A DNA stretch of 64,000 nucleotides from Desertivibrio insolitus (GCF_017355965.1 NZ_JAFIQW010000001.1:747999-811998); one strand, 5' to 3'; counted from the first letter of the stretch, positions 1-16,025 are shown. The notes: generated by a model not told the origin, from the letters alone. Made by a program: numbers and translations.

Positions 1-344
1 TAGAGGAACGCGACCAGCTGCAGCACGGATGCCGCGGCGCCCGAGGCATCCGTCGCTGCGGCGATGTCGGGCACGAAGCGCACGGCGACGACCGCGAAGG
101 CGAGCGCGGTGCCCAGCTCGACGAGCGGATAGCGCACCGAGATGGGGGCGGCGCAGTCGCGGCATTTGCCGCGCAGCAGCAGCCAGCCGAACACGGGCAC
201 GTTGTCGCGGCGCCGGATGTGGTTGCCGCAGTTCGGGCACGCGCTCGGCGGGTTCACGACCGAGAGCCCGGCGGGAACGCGGTAGACGACGACGTTGAGG
301 AACGAGCCGATGAGGGAGCCGAAGAGGGCGAGTGCGATGCTCAC
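1..344 (-). CDS. pilD: prepilin peptidase PilD (partial, N-terminal part)
   Basis: This is the amino-terminal 114 residues of a type 4 prepilin peptidase, the membrane aspartic protease that removes the leader from prepilins and methylates the new N-terminus. The visible part starts with a hydrophobic helix followed by a zinc-binding domain with two CxxC pairs (CPNCG and CRDC). The GTG start overlaps the stop of the upstream gene by four bases (GTGA), with a strong AAGGAGGT ribosome site ahead. The catalytic aspartates lie beyond the window edge and cannot be checked. It is the last visible gene of the pilus operon and would process the three prepilins encoded just upstream. Confidence 0.9.
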   Translation of the reverse strand, partial: MSIALALFGSLIGSFLNVVVYRVPAGLSVVNPPSACPNCGNHIRRRDNVPVFGWLLLRGKCRDCAAPISVRYPLVELGTALAFAVVAVRFVPDIAAATDASGAAASVLQLVAFL

Positions 345-1801
345 GGTGTCGGCACCTCCTTCAGGCTGAGCCGAGAGCCCAACTGCGATCCGGCCTGTAC
401 CGGGTTGGTGGCCCCACCCGTCAGGTCGAAGCCCTCGATGCCGACGGGCGCGAATGTCAGGGACGCCTGCTGGCCGAACTCGATCTCGCCGCCGTAGAGC
501 TGACCCCGGTACCCGTTCCGATCGCTGTAGATCTTGCAGGGGGTGTACATCATCGCGCTGACGCCAGCAGTGAAGTCGGCCTCGTTGTTCAGGCGTATAC
601 CGCCGTTCAGGCCTGCGGGCGGAGCACATGTCGGCAGGCCGTCCGGGGTGTTGTCCGGGACGATGAACGTGATGGTCCGGTGCTCCCCGGGCGCGTCCGT
701 ACCGAAGTAGAACTTCGTGAAGTCGAACTGGTGACCGACGAAGACCAGGTTCGCGTCGAGCTCGACCTCGTCCATGTTGCTACTGGTGGTCACGGCTGTC
801 GTCGGGCACTTCGAGAGGAAGTTGATCACGGTCGGAGTGGTGATGTTCGCCAGGTTCTTCCATTCCGTGGTGCTTTTGGAGATGCTGCACGAACCCGTCC
901 AGTTGGTGACCGTGTATCCGCGACCGGTCCAGTAAGCGGGGTCCCAGTTGACGTCGGTCCAATCCGGGATGTTGGGAGCCGCCGCGAGAGATCCGAAGGT
1001 CCTCGTGCCGCCGATCGTCGAATTCGTCACGACACCGGTACCGGTCGCGCTCACGTTGCTGCCAATGGCGCTCTTGTTGATGGAGAGGTTGCCCTTGACG
1101 TGAACGCTGCCCGCAACGTCGCACATATCCAGAGTCGCGTTTCCGTTGCCAAGCAGCAGATCGCCGCCGATTTCCGCGCCATTCGTGCAGACGACGTTGC
1201 CGTTCTTGATCGACACGGAGGTCGCGACGCTGTTGCTCTCGGTGTTGAGCTCGAAGTTCTTCAGCGTGCCGACGATCGTGTGCGCGTAGACCGCGGAGCC
1301 GTCGACCGGCACCTGCACGATGATGGGGTCGTAATCGAAGATCGCCTGAAGCGTCACCTCATCGCCTGAGGTAGCGCCCGCCACACCCTGATGTTGGGCC
1401 TGCCCCACCGAGGTCACCCGCACCTGCGTCGTCGCAGTGACCGGGCAGCTCGCGCTCCAGGTGCCCGATTGGAAGCTCTCGACGGTGGCGACGAAGTGGA
1501 CATCGCTCGTGGCGGTGCTCCGATAGGTGCCGGCAGGCGCGGTCGTGTCCACCCCGGCGATCCCCGGATCGGCGCAGTCGTTGATCGTGCGCAGGCCTGC
1601 CGTCGCGGCGTTGATGCCCGCCTCAGCGGCGGCCCGAGCCTGGATGGAGGCCCGGCTCGAACTCGTCGTGGCGAGGGCTCCGATGGTCGACGCGGACACC
1701 GTCACCGCGATGACCGCCGCGATAGCCAGCACACCGATCACCGCGATCATGACAGATCCGCGGTCGTCTCCGGGTGTGGCCCGTCGTTGCTTCAGAAGCA
1801 T
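341..1801 (-). CDS. PilX-like membrane-anchored pilus-associated protein
   Basis: The product is a 486-residue protein of unassigned function. A short charged N-terminus is followed by one hydrophobic helix (about residues 16-36) that resembles the anchor of PilX-type minor pilins, but I see no GFxxxE processing site. The middle of the protein has Gly/Asn/Val-rich stretches that alternate in a way suggestive of a beta-helix or bactofilin-like fold, and the C-terminal half is Cys-containing and extracytoplasmic by inference. The ATG start at 1801 overlaps the preceding prepilin gene by 10 bases. A longer reading of the frame upstream is antisense-style shadow and was not used. Its position between minor prepilins and the peptidase suggests a pilus tip, adhesin or assembly role. 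Confidence 0.72.
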   Translation of the reverse strand: MLLKQRRATPGDDRGSVMIAVIGVLAIAAVIAVTVSASTIGALATTSSSRASIQARAAAEAGINAATAGLRTINDCADPGIAGVDTTAPAGTYRSTATSDVHFVATVESFQSGTWSASCPVTATTQVRVTSVGQAQHQGVAGATSGDEVTLQAIFDYDPIIVQVPVDGSAVYAHTIVGTLKNFELNTESNSVATSVSIKNGNVVCTNGAEIGGDLLLGNGNATLDMCDVAGSVHVKGNLSINKSAIGSNVSATGTGVVTNSTIGGTRTFGSLAAAPNIPDWTDVNWDPAYWTGRGYTVTNWTGSCSISKSTTEWKNLANITTPTVINFLSKCPTTAVTTSSNMDEVELDANLVFVGHQFDFTKFYFGTDAPGEHRTITFIVPDNTPDGLPTCAPPAGLNGGIRLNNEADFTAGVSAMMYTPCKIYSDRNGYRGQLYGGEIEFGQQASLTFAPVGIEGFDLTGGATNPVQAGSQLGSRLSLKEVPTP

Positions 1802-2391
1802 TCGGTCGCCTCCACGGTCTCGCGCAGCGGAGTGACGTCGAGGGCGATCGGGTCGAGCTGTCTGCTGCGCGCCGTCGTCTCGACGAGGATCGAGGCGCCG
1901 TTCGCCGGGTCGATCTGGAACTTCACATCGACCGAGTAGTCGTCCACGACGTCGAAGACCGGCGCCGTTCCCACCGGGGACGCACCCGTGGCGACGAGCG
2001 TCCAACCAGCGACATCGGCCGGACCCGACGGCACGGAGATCGGATCGTTCGAGCTGGTGGTGCGCACCTCACCGTTGGTCACGTACCAGGCCCGGCACGT
2101 GACGGTCGGGCTGGCGGCGAGCGCATCGTCGACGATCACCGCGCGAAGCAGCGCACCACCGGCGGCTTCGTCCAGATACAGGGCGTCCCGCACTCCACGG
2201 GCGATCGACTGCGCGGCGACCTGGCCGCTGTTGCTCGACTCGGTGGTCTGTCGAACTGACCGCTCGGCGAGGAGCGAGTTGATGAGGAATCCGCCGACGA
2301 GCCCGAGCACCAGCACGGAGAGCGCGCCGTAGACGAGGAGCTCGATGAGCGTGAATCCTCTGTCGTTCGCGGAGTCGGTCGTCTCGGTCAT
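1792..2391 (-). CDS. PilW-like minor prepilin
   Basis: The product is a 199-residue type IV minor prepilin. It has a class III prepilin site (RGFTLIELL, cleavage after Gly12, Glu at position +5 of the mature form) followed by a long hydrophobic helix of about 20 residues. The rest is a polar globular head ending in a cysteine-containing tail. Its ATG overlaps the stop of the preceding prepilin gene (ATGA), and its 3' end overlaps the next gene, so these genes are probably translationally coupled. Minor pilins of this kind prime pilus assembly or sit at the tip. The PilW-like label is by context and size only. Confidence 0.85.
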   Translation of the reverse strand: MTETTDSANDRGFTLIELLVYGALSVLVLGLVGGFLINSLLAERSVRQTTESSNSGQVAAQSIARGVRDALYLDEAAGGALLRAVIVDDALAASPTVTCRAWYVTNGEVRTTSSNDPISVPSGPADVAGWTLVATGASPVGTAPVFDVVDDYSVDVKFQIDPANGASILVETTARSRQLDPIALDVTPLRETVEATECF

Positions 2392-2870
2392 GGCGTGGTG
2401 GCGGGTGCTGTCGCGTTCTCAAGGAAGACGAGAGTGGTGGCCGACGCGAGCGAGTCGCCGCCCGAGCAGCTGAAGGGGGCGGTGGGGGTGCCCTCGGTGA
2501 TGCACACGGTCACCTCCACGACACCGGGGTAGTTGTCACCCGGGTCGGTCGGGCCGGGGCAGGGCACCAGTTCGCGGTGCGCTTGGTAGACGTTGCCGCG
2601 GTCGTCGGTGACGGCGGCGGTCGTGGCGCTGGCGAAATTGCTCACCTCGTCGCAGTACGGCACGACAGCCGCGAGTTCGTCGAGCTCGGCGTTGAGTAGC
2701 TGGCTTGCGGTCGACGTGACGCCGTTGCGGGCAGAGGCCTGAAGGGATTGGACAAGCAGGGGGAGATAAGCGATTGCGAGGAGACCTAGGAGAAATATGG
2801 AGACGACGATCTCGATGAGACCGAAGCCTCCGTCGCCGGAAGGATTTGAACCCTCGATTCGCCGTGCCAC
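2388..2870 (-). CDS. PilV-like minor prepilin
   Basis: The product is a 160-residue prepilin-like protein with the class III motif GGFGLIEIV (cleavage after Gly15, Glu at +5) and a hydrophobic N-terminal helix, followed by a head region with several cysteines (VPYCDE, VPCPG, VTVCI and FSCSG). I chose the GTG at 2870 because it lies just ahead of the motif with GGGACGGAG upstream. The open frame extends further upstream, but that part overlaps the pilA terminator and end of pilA. It is the first gene after the pilA hairpin, so its transcription may depend on read-through from pilA. PilV is a positional name. Confidence 0.82.
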   Translation of the reverse strand: MARRIEGSNPSGDGGFGLIEIVVSIFLLGLLAIAYLPLLVQSLQASARNGVTSTASQLLNAELDELAAVVPYCDEVSNFASATTAAVTDDRGNVYQAHRELVPCPGPTDPGDNYPGVVEVTVCITEGTPTAPFSCSGGDSLASATTLVFLENATAPATTP

Positions 2871-2898
2871 TTTGATGTCTCCGTCCCGATGGTTACGG

Positions 2899-2932
2899 AA
2901 GGGTGGGCGCCGCTCTCGCGGCACCCACCCTT
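2899..2932 (-). terminator. hairpin downstream of pilA
   Basis: A 14-bp inverted repeat with one mismatch (arms 2899-2912 and 2919-2932, six-base loop) starts nine bases after the pilA stop. No clear U-tract follows on the minus strand. It could be a leaky terminator or a stabilising 3' hairpin that gives pilA a higher transcript level than the minor prepilins downstream. Confidence 0.6.
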
Positions 2933-2940
2933 GAGGTCGA

Positions 2941-3351
2941 TCAGGCGCAAGCGCCGGAGGCAGCGCCGCCGGTGTCCAGGATGTGGAAGACCTTCGTCGA
3001 TGCCGAGGTCGCCTGGAGACAGAACTTGGCGCCCGACGGCGGGGTGGCGTCGATCGACACACCTGAGACGAAGCCGAAGTCGCTCAGACCTGTCGCCGTG
3101 GTGGACGTCGCGTAGGTTCCCCCGTTAGCTGTCGCGTAGCTCACCATGGCGACCTTCGAGTTAGCAAGGTCGGACTTGGTAGCGGAGTCCTTCGCCTGAT
3201 CCTGCTGCCCGAGGAACACGGGGATGGCGATTGCGGCGAGGACGCCGATGATGAGGACGACGACGAGGAGCTCGATGAGGGTGAAGCCCTTGTCGTCCTT
3301 GTTGAGCTGGTCGCGCTTGGCGGCCAGCGCGGTGTGGATGGTGGTGATCAA
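2941..3351 (-). CDS. pilA: major type IV pilin PilA
   Basis: The product is the 136-residue major pilin precursor. A 22-residue positively charged leader ends in KDDKG, followed by FTLIELLVVVLIIG, the classic N-methylphenylalanine start with Glu5. The mature protein is about 114 residues: the hydrophobic alpha-1 helix, a short Ser/Thr/Gly-rich head, and two cysteines (Cys111 and Cys135) placed to form the C-terminal disulfide loop. The start appears to be TTG at 3351, with a weak AGGAA upstream, and no ATG or GTG gives the same leader. It is separated from pilC by a structured 147-bp spacer and followed by a hairpin, which suggests independent, high expression. Confidence 0.92.
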   Translation of the reverse strand: MITTIHTALAAKRDQLNKDDKGFTLIELLVVVLIIGVLAAIAIPVFLGQQDQAKDSATKSDLANSKVAMVSYATANGGTYATSTTATGLSDFGFVSGVSIDATPPSGAKFCLQATSASTKVFHILDTGGAASGACA

Positions 3352-3387
3352 GGCCCGTTCCTATCTGGAAGTGGTGTCTGGGTTGGA

Positions 3388-3498
3388 ACTCCGGCGGAGT
3401 CCTCACTCACCATGTTTCGTAACCCGGCCGGGGTACGTCTGTCCCCCCTTCGGGGACACCTGTCCCCCGTCAGGGGGAACACATCCCCTGAACTGGGG
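3388..3498 (-). promoter_or_regulatory. structured pilC-pilA intergenic leader
   Basis: The spacer between pilC and pilA contains a run of small inverted repeats: 3388-3400 (ACTCCG/CGGAGT), 3419-3436 (GTAACCCGG/CCGGGGTAC, one mismatch), 3441-3457 (GTCCCC/GGGGAC), 3463-3478 (TCCCCC/GGGGGA) and 3485-3498 (CCCC/GGGG). On the minus strand the sequence GGGGGACAG occurs twice. This could combine a pilC terminator, an RNA processing site and the pilA promoter. I could not place a confident -35/-10 pair. Confidence 0.5.
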
Positions 3499-4728
3499 TC
3501 AATTGATTTGCTGGAAAATCGTGAAAACAGGCATATAGAGGGCCACGATCATGCCCCCGATGACGACGCCGATGAACGCGATCATCAGCGGTTCGATGAG
3601 CGCGGTGAGCTGCTCGGTCGTCGACTGCACCTCGTCGTCGTAGAAGTCCGCGATCTTCGAGAGCATCAGCTCCATCGCACCGGAGTCCTCGCCGACGGCG
3701 ATCATCTGCGTGACCATGGGCGGGAAGACCGGCTCCTCCGTCAGCGGGCCGGCGATTGTCCTCCCCGCCCGCACGGACTCCTGCACGCGCTTCAGGGCGT
3801 TCTCGATCACCCAGTTGCCCGACGTGTCCCCCACGACGGCCAGCGCCTGCAGGATCGGCACACCGGACTTCGTCATGGTGGCGAAGTTGCGGGTGAAGCG
3901 AGCGATGGCGACCTTCTTCATCAGGTCGCCGAAGACAGGCAATTTGAGCTTGAGAGGGTCGACCTTGGCCCTGACCCGTTCCTCGTTCTTGTTCTTCCGC
4001 CACCAGGCGGCCCCGACGAGCCCCAGCACGACGACGATCGGCACGATCCACGCGGAGTTCTCCGACAGGGTCACGAGCACCTGCGTGGGCAGCGGCAGTT
4101 CCCCGCCGAGGTCCTCGAACATGCCCTTGAAGATGGGCACGATGAAGATGATCATGCCGACCATCGCGAGGATCGCCATGATGAGCACGACCACCGGATA
4201 GGTGAGCGCGCTCTTCACCGTCTGGCGCAGCTTGACATCCGCCTCGAACGTCGCCGCGACCGACTCGAGCGACTGGTCGAGGAATCCGCCGGTCTCCCCG
4301 GCGCGCACGAGGTGCACCATGAGCGGCGGGTAGATCGGGTCCTTCGCGAGCGCTTCGGAGAGCGAGTTGCCCGTCTCGACCTTCAGCAGCACGTCCTGCA
4401 GGCTCTTCTGCAGCCGCTTGTTCTCCGTCTGCTCCGCGAGGATCGTCAGCGCACGCAGCAGCGAGAGCCCCGACGAGACCATCGTCGCCATCTGACGGCT
4501 CATCACGGCTAGATCCTTCAGCCCGACGCGCTTGCCCTCGCCGCCGAAGCTGATCTCCATCTGCAGACCGGTGCCGGCGACGCTCTCCTCGACGGAGATC
4601 GGCGACAGCCCCAGCGTCTTCATACGTGCGATGGCGGATGCCTCGCTCGGCGCGTCGAGCTTGCCCTTGACGACCTTGCCCGTGGCATCCCGGCCCTTGT
4701 AGGCCCAGGTCTGCATCGTGTTGGTCAC
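3499..4728 (-). CDS. pilC: type IV pilus inner-membrane platform protein PilC
   Basis: The product is a 409-residue type II secretion F-family protein. It has the expected duplicated cytoplasmic GspF domain (first copy from about residue 70, ending near the first membrane helices around 170-240; second copy from about residue 270) and a last hydrophobic helix close to the C-terminus. PilC sits in the membrane under the pilus and couples the PilB and PilT motors to pilin insertion and removal. The start overlaps the pilT stop (ATGA), so pilT and pilC are translationally coupled. Length is typical for the family. Confidence 0.93.
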   Translation of the reverse strand: MTNTMQTWAYKGRDATGKVVKGKLDAPSEASAIARMKTLGLSPISVEESVAGTGLQMEISFGGEGKRVGLKDLAVMSRQMATMVSSGLSLLRALTILAEQTENKRLQKSLQDVLLKVETGNSLSEALAKDPIYPPLMVHLVRAGETGGFLDQSLESVAATFEADVKLRQTVKSALTYPVVVLIMAILAMVGMIIFIVPIFKGMFEDLGGELPLPTQVLVTLSENSAWIVPIVVVLGLVGAAWWRKNKNEERVRAKVDPLKLKLPVFGDLMKKVAIARFTRNFATMTKSGVPILQALAVVGDTSGNWVIENALKRVQESVRAGRTIAGPLTEEPVFPPMVTQMIAVGEDSGAMELMLSKIADFYDDEVQSTTEQLTALIEPLMIAFIGVVIGGMIVALYMPVFTIFQQIN

Positions 4729-6344
4729 TGGAAGCCGTCCTCGAAGCCGGAGAAGCCGTGCGAGGTCTCGGTGCGCGTGACCATGCGCTTGTACTCCTCG
4801 ACGTTCTGCGCCTTCTCCAGGCCCGCGGCATAGGTGATCGTGCCGGCGTTGGTGAGTTCGGCGAGGTGCTGGTCCATCGTGTGCATGCCGAGCTGCTTGC
4901 CGGCCTGCAGAGCGGATGACACCTGGTAGGTCTTGCCCTCGCGGATGAGGTTCGCGATGGCCGGCGTCGCCACCATGACCTCGGTCGCGACGACGCGACC
5001 CTGGCCGCTCGCCTTCTTCACGAGCGTCTGACAGACCACGCCCTGCAGCGTCGAGGCGAGCTGGGCGCGCACCTGCCCCTGCTGGTGCGGCGGGAACACG
5101 TCGATGACGCGGTCGATCGTCTGCGGTGCGCTCTGCGTGTGCAGCGTGGCGTAGACGAGGTGACCGGTCTCGGCCGCGGTCAGCGCCGTGGAGATCGTGT
5201 CGAGGTCGCGGAGCTCACCGATCAGGATGACGTCGGGGTCCTGGCGCAGCACGTGCTTAAGCGCCGCCTGGAAGCTGTGCGTGTCGGCGCCGACCTCGCG
5301 CTGGTTGACGAGCGACTTCTGGTTCTTGTGCAGGAACTCGATCGGGTCCTCGACCGTCATGATGTGGTCGGCGCGGGTCTTGTTCACGAGGTCGATCAGC
5401 GCGGCGAGCGTCGTCGACTTACCCGAACCGGTCGGGCCGGTGACGAGCACGAGGCCGCGCGGAAGGCCCGCGAACTTCGTGACCGAGTCGGGCACCCCGA
5501 GCTGGTCCAGGGTCTTGATCTCGGTCGGGATGAGACGGAACGCCGCACCCATCGACTCGCGCTGCTGATAGACGTTCACGCGGAAGCGCGACGCCTCCGA
5601 CAGCGGGTACGCGAAGTCGAGCTCGAGCTCGCTGTCGAACGTCTCCTTCTGGCCCGGAGTCATGATCGAGTAGAGAACGGATGCCACGGTCTCCGGGCTC
5701 CACACCGCGCTGCCGGCGATCGGCTGCAGCGCGCCGTCGACGCGCACCATGGGCTGCGTTTTCGCACTGATGTGCAGGTCGGAGGCCTTCGCATCGACGA
5801 CGTAATGGAGGGCCTGGCGGAGCATCGCGACGGGGTCGGAGGGTGCTGCTGTCGCGGGGGCGGGTCTCGGTACGCCGACTTCGTCGGCTACTCCACCGGC
5901 GGGATCGGAGACCGGAGAGTACGACGTCGTCGACGGACCGGCGTAGGCGGATGCTGCCGGCCTCGGTGCGCCGACTCCGTCGGCTACTCGACCGGCGGAG
6001 GTGTGCGACGCACCGCCGAAGGCAGGCGCAGCCGGTGCGGCAGGGGCAGCGGGCGCGGCGTAGCCGGCCGCAAAGCCGCCGAGGTCCGCATCGAGGTCGA
6101 CGGGGCGTGCCGTCGGCGCGGGCGCGGGCAGGTCCGAGAGCGGCACCGCGGGCGGCGGGGCCGAGGCGTAGGCGCTCGGCGCACCGAAGGTGGGCGCTCC
6201 CCCGAGGTCGTGCAGCGGCGCCGCGGCGGGCGGCGGCAGGTGCGTGTAAGCGGGCGCCGAGGCATCCGGCTTGGTTCCGAAGAGCGACGCGAGGTCGTCG
6301 TCGCCCGCGCCGCTGAGGTCGTAGATCGGCTTGTCCATGTTCAC
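4725..6344 (-). CDS. pilT: pilus retraction ATPase PilT with long N-terminal linker
   Basis: The product is a 539-residue hexameric ATPase of the PilT/GspE family. The catalytic part begins near residue 170. It shows Walker A GPTGSGKST (303-311), an Asp box (TVEDPIEF), Walker B (DVILIGELRD) and a C-terminal AIANLIREGK element, the PilT signature used in retraction. Unusually for PilT, about 170 residues precede the core and are Pro/Ala-rich and probably disordered. Two stretches of this linker (about 118-129 and 148-161) are encoded by copies of a palindromic repeat that is also found between genes at 20350. It is 16 bp downstream of pilB and overlaps pilC. Confidence 0.93.
   Translation of the reverse strand: MNMDKPIYDLSGAGDDDLASLFGTKPDASAPAYTHLPPPAAAPLHDLGGAPTFGAPSAYASAPPPAVPLSDLPAPAPTARPVDLDADLGGFAAGYAAPAAPAAPAAPAFGGASHTSAGRVADGVGAPRPAASAYAGPSTTSYSPVSDPAGGVADEVGVPRPAPATAAPSDPVAMLRQALHYVVDAKASDLHISAKTQPMVRVDGALQPIAGSAVWSPETVASVLYSIMTPGQKETFDSELELDFAYPLSEASRFRVNVYQQRESMGAAFRLIPTEIKTLDQLGVPDSVTKFAGLPRGLVLVTGPTGSGKSTTLAALIDLVNKTRADHIMTVEDPIEFLHKNQKSLVNQREVGADTHSFQAALKHVLRQDPDVILIGELRDLDTISTALTAAETGHLVYATLHTQSAPQTIDRVIDVFPPHQQGQVRAQLASTLQGVVCQTLVKKASGQGRVVATEVMVATPAIANLIREGKTYQVSSALQAGKQLGMHTMDQHLAELTNAGTITYAAGLEKAQNVEEYKRMVTRTETSHGFSGFEDGFQ
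5863..5902. repeat. dispersed GGTCTCG...CTACTC repeat, copy inside pilT
   Basis: This about 40-bp copy reads GGTCTCGGTACG on the left and GGCTACTCCACCGG on the right, with an internal inverted repeat (GCCGACTTCGTCGGC). It matches the intergenic copy at 20350-20388 in layout and most bases. It is translated in the PilT linker as GGVADEVGVPRP. Confidence 0.7.
5959..5999. repeat. dispersed GGTCTCG...CTACTC repeat, second copy inside pilT
   Basis: This second copy lies 96 bp from the first, with left end GGCCTCGGTGCG and right end GGCTACTCGACCGG around GCCGACTCCGTCGGC. It is in the same orientation and reading frame as the first copy and gives the related peptide GRVADGVGAPRP. Confidence 0.7.
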
Positions 6345-6360
6345 TCCCGGATGCGGGCGG

Positions 6361-8031
6361 CTAGGCCACCACTCGCAGTACTTCTTCGATCGAGGTCAAG
6401 CCCATGCGCACCTTCGCCCAGCCGTCCTGACGGAGCGTCAGCATGCCCTGCGATACGGCCACGCGGCCGATCTCGAGGCTCGAGGCGCGGCCGACCGTGA
6501 GCCGCTCGATTTCCTCGGAAACGGCCATGACCTCGTGCAGGGCGAGGCGTCCGCGGTAGCCGGTGTTCGAGCAGGCCGTGCAGCCGACGGGCCGGTAGAG
6601 GGTGGGCATCGTCGTGTCATCCGGCTGCAGGAAGCCGAGCGCGGCGAGTTCCTTGGGGCTGTGCTCCCCCGGCGTCTTGCAGCGCTCGCAGAGGCGGCGG
6701 GCGAGGCGCTGGGCGACGACGCAGTCGAGGGCGCTCGAGACGAGGAACGGCTCGATGCCCATCTCGGTGAGGCGGGTCAGCGCACTCGGCGCGTCGTTGG
6801 TGTGCAGCGTCGAGAGCACGAGGTGCCCGGTGAGCGACGCCTCGATCGCGATCTGCGCCGTCTCCTGGTCGCGGATCTCACCGATGAGCACGACGTCGGG
6901 GTCGCTGCGCAGGATCGAGCGGAGCGCGCTCGCGAAGGTGAGCCCGGCGGCCGGGTTCACCTGCACCTGGTTGATGCCCTCCATGCGGTACTCGACCGGG
7001 TCCTCGACGGTGATGACGTTGATCTCCGGCCGGGCGACCGCGTGCAGGGTGGTGTAGAGGGTCGTCGACTTGCCGGAGCCCGTGGGCCCGGTGACGAGGA
7101 TCATGCCGTAGGGCTTCGTGTACGAGCGCCGGTACGTCTCGAGGTTCTGCTCGAGCAGCCCGAGGTCGCTCATGTTGCGGCCCGCGCCCGAGGTGTCGAG
7201 GATTCGCATGACGACCTTCTCGCCGTACACGGTCGGCAGGGTCGCGACGCGGAGATCGATCTGGCGGCCACCGTGCAGCACCGACATGCGGCCGTCCTGC
7301 GGCTTGCGCCGCTCGGCGATGTTGATGTCGCTCATGATCTTCAGGCGCGAGATGACGCCGGCCTGGATGTTTCGGGGAGCGTTCTGCACGTCGTGCAGCA
7401 CCCCGTCGATGCGGTACCGCACGCGCAGCGCGTTTTCGCCGGGCTCGATGTGGATGTCGGAGGCGTGGTCCTGGATGGCCTGGCTGATGAGCAGGTTGAC
7501 GAAGCGGACGATCGGGGCGTCGTCGTCGAGGGCCTCGACGGGCGCCTGCGTCGCCGGCACGACCGCGTTCGATTCCTCCTGCAGCGCGCTCGACAGTTCG
7601 TCGAGCTCGCCGTCGGCACGGTTGTAGCGGTCGATCGCGGCGAGCAGGTCGCTGCGTTCCGCGACCACGGCGCGCACGGTCATCCGGCTGGCGGCGCGGA
7701 CGTCGTCGAGCGCGAAGACGTCGCTGGGGTCGGCGGTCGCGAGCATGAGATGGCCGTGCTGCGTGGCGATCGGCAGCACGGTGTGGCGGCGACAGAGGTG
7801 ACCGGGCACGAGTGCGACCGCGGCGGCGTCGACCGGGAAGTCGGCGAGTTCGATGAACGGCAGGCCGAGCTGCGCGGCGCGCGCGCTCGCGGCCTGCGAC
7901 GGGCTGACGACACCCTTCTCGACGAGCGCCTTGACGTGGGCGTCGTCGGACGCGGCATCCGCCCCGATGGCATCGAGGCTCTCGATCGGGATGAGTCCGC
8001 GCAGGATCAGGATGTCCGTGACGGAGGTCAT
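6361..8031 (-). CDS. pilB: pilus extension ATPase PilB
   Basis: The product is a 556-residue assembly ATPase. The N-terminal about 150 residues form a GspE/MshE N-terminal-type domain. The core carries Walker A GPTGSGKST (315-323), Walker B (DVVLIGEIRD, about 379-388), a His box and a tetracysteine zinc site (Cys448, Cys451, Cys484, Cys487) typical of PilB/GspE and absent from PilT. It drives pilin polymerisation from the cytoplasmic side of PilC. An AGGAGGG ribosome site precedes the ATG. It is the first gene of the pilus cluster and starts 330 bp beyond the rpoC terminator, so it should have its own promoter, which I could not identify. Confidence 0.94.
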   Translation of the reverse strand: MTSVTDILILRGLIPIESLDAIGADAASDDAHVKALVEKGVVSPSQAASARAAQLGLPFIELADFPVDAAAVALVPGHLCRRHTVLPIATQHGHLMLATADPSDVFALDDVRAASRMTVRAVVAERSDLLAAIDRYNRADGELDELSSALQEESNAVVPATQAPVEALDDDAPIVRFVNLLISQAIQDHASDIHIEPGENALRVRYRIDGVLHDVQNAPRNIQAGVISRLKIMSDINIAERRKPQDGRMSVLHGGRQIDLRVATLPTVYGEKVVMRILDTSGAGRNMSDLGLLEQNLETYRRSYTKPYGMILVTGPTGSGKSTTLYTTLHAVARPEINVITVEDPVEYRMEGINQVQVNPAAGLTFASALRSILRSDPDVVLIGEIRDQETAQIAIEASLTGHLVLSTLHTNDAPSALTRLTEMGIEPFLVSSALDCVVAQRLARRLCERCKTPGEHSPKELAALGFLQPDDTTMPTLYRPVGCTACSNTGYRGRLALHEVMAVSEEIERLTVGRASSLEIGRVAVSQGMLTLRQDGWAKVRMGLTSIEEVLRVVA

Positions 8032-8360
8032 CGGCCCTCCTAGGGATCGGGGGTGGCGTCGGCACGACGGCAGGGGCGGGGTCGCCGCCCTGTCACCGTA
8101 ATCGCGCCTTGTACCCCGATGCGATCCCCCAATAGGGGGCTGCCGCGGAATCCCGCGGTTGGACCGACGGCGAGTCGCGGTTCCAGGGGGACAACGTGTG
8201 TCGTCTCAGTGCTGGTGGCGCGCTCAGCGCGGCGCGTCGTGCGCAGTTGTTGCTGAGGTGCGCAGCAATAGGTGCGCACCTCAGCGAGAGCTGCGCTTCT
8301 CGCATCGCGATCGGGGCGAGAGGGGCCGCCGGATGCCGCGCCCGAATCATCCGTCAACGG
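8032..8360. other. gene-free spacer between pilB and rpoC
   Basis: No convincing gene lies here; the short open frames are shadows without ribosome sites. The spacer holds the long palindrome at 8241-8296 and presumably the pilB promoter. No clear TTGACA/TATAAT-like pair was found on the minus strand. Confidence 0.6.
8241..8296. repeat. long imperfect palindrome
   Basis: A perfect 13-bp inverted repeat (GCTGAGGTGCGCA at 8252-8264 and its complement at 8273-8285, eight-base loop) is enclosed by a further 6-bp pair (GCGCAG 8241-8246 and CTGCGC 8291-8296). It is 125 bp beyond the rpoC stop, outside the main terminator, and might be an intergenic REP-like element or an operator upstream of pilB. 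Confidence 0.65.
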
Positions 8361-8394
8361 GAAAGGGCCCCGTGCCGAAGCACGGGGCCCTTCC
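8361..8394 (-). terminator. rpoBC terminator
   Basis: A perfect 12-bp stem (8363-8374 with 8381-8392) with a six-base loop lies 16 bp beyond the rpoC stop. The stem is GC-rich and flanked by short A/T runs, as in intrinsic terminators. It separates the rpoBC unit from the pilus cluster. Confidence 0.85.
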
Positions 8395-8409
8395 GGTACA
8401 GGCTGCCTA

Positions 8410-12291
<3,882 letters not shown>

Positions 12292-12339
12292 TTTTCTTCT
12301 TTCTCGTCGACTTATTCAAAAAGCGGATGACGGGGGCGA

Positions 12340-15834
<3,495 letters not shown>

Positions 15835-15861
15835 AGGTATGACCTCCGTGAGCCCCGTCGG

Positions 15862-15926
15862 GCTATAACTGTCGGTAGTGAGAAGTCTCACCAGGATCCT
15901 GAGGAGGGAACCGCCCCGCCGCTATA
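15862..15926 (-). promoter_or_regulatory. candidate rpoB promoter region with palindrome
   Basis: Two TATAGC boxes on the minus strand (complement of 15921-15926 and 15862-15867) lie 30-90 bp upstream of rpoB. The distal one has TTGCGG 19 bases upstream. Between them is a 14-bp palindrome, GTGAGA-AG-TCTCAC (15878-15891). Either box could serve as the -10. Regulation at the palindrome is a guess. Confidence 0.4.
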
Positions 15927-16025
15927 CTCGGGGCGCGCCAGCCGTCCGCAATATGACGGTCAGGGGTATCTGGGAGCGCAAAGGTCAATAGTAGGCCGAC
16001 ACACGTCTGTATGTCCAGTGGTTTC

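Noticed and set aside
15835..15891. Upstream ATG start for rpoB at 15891
   Set aside because: It would place the GGAGGT ribosome site inside the gene. The TTG start with that site fits the family N-terminus.
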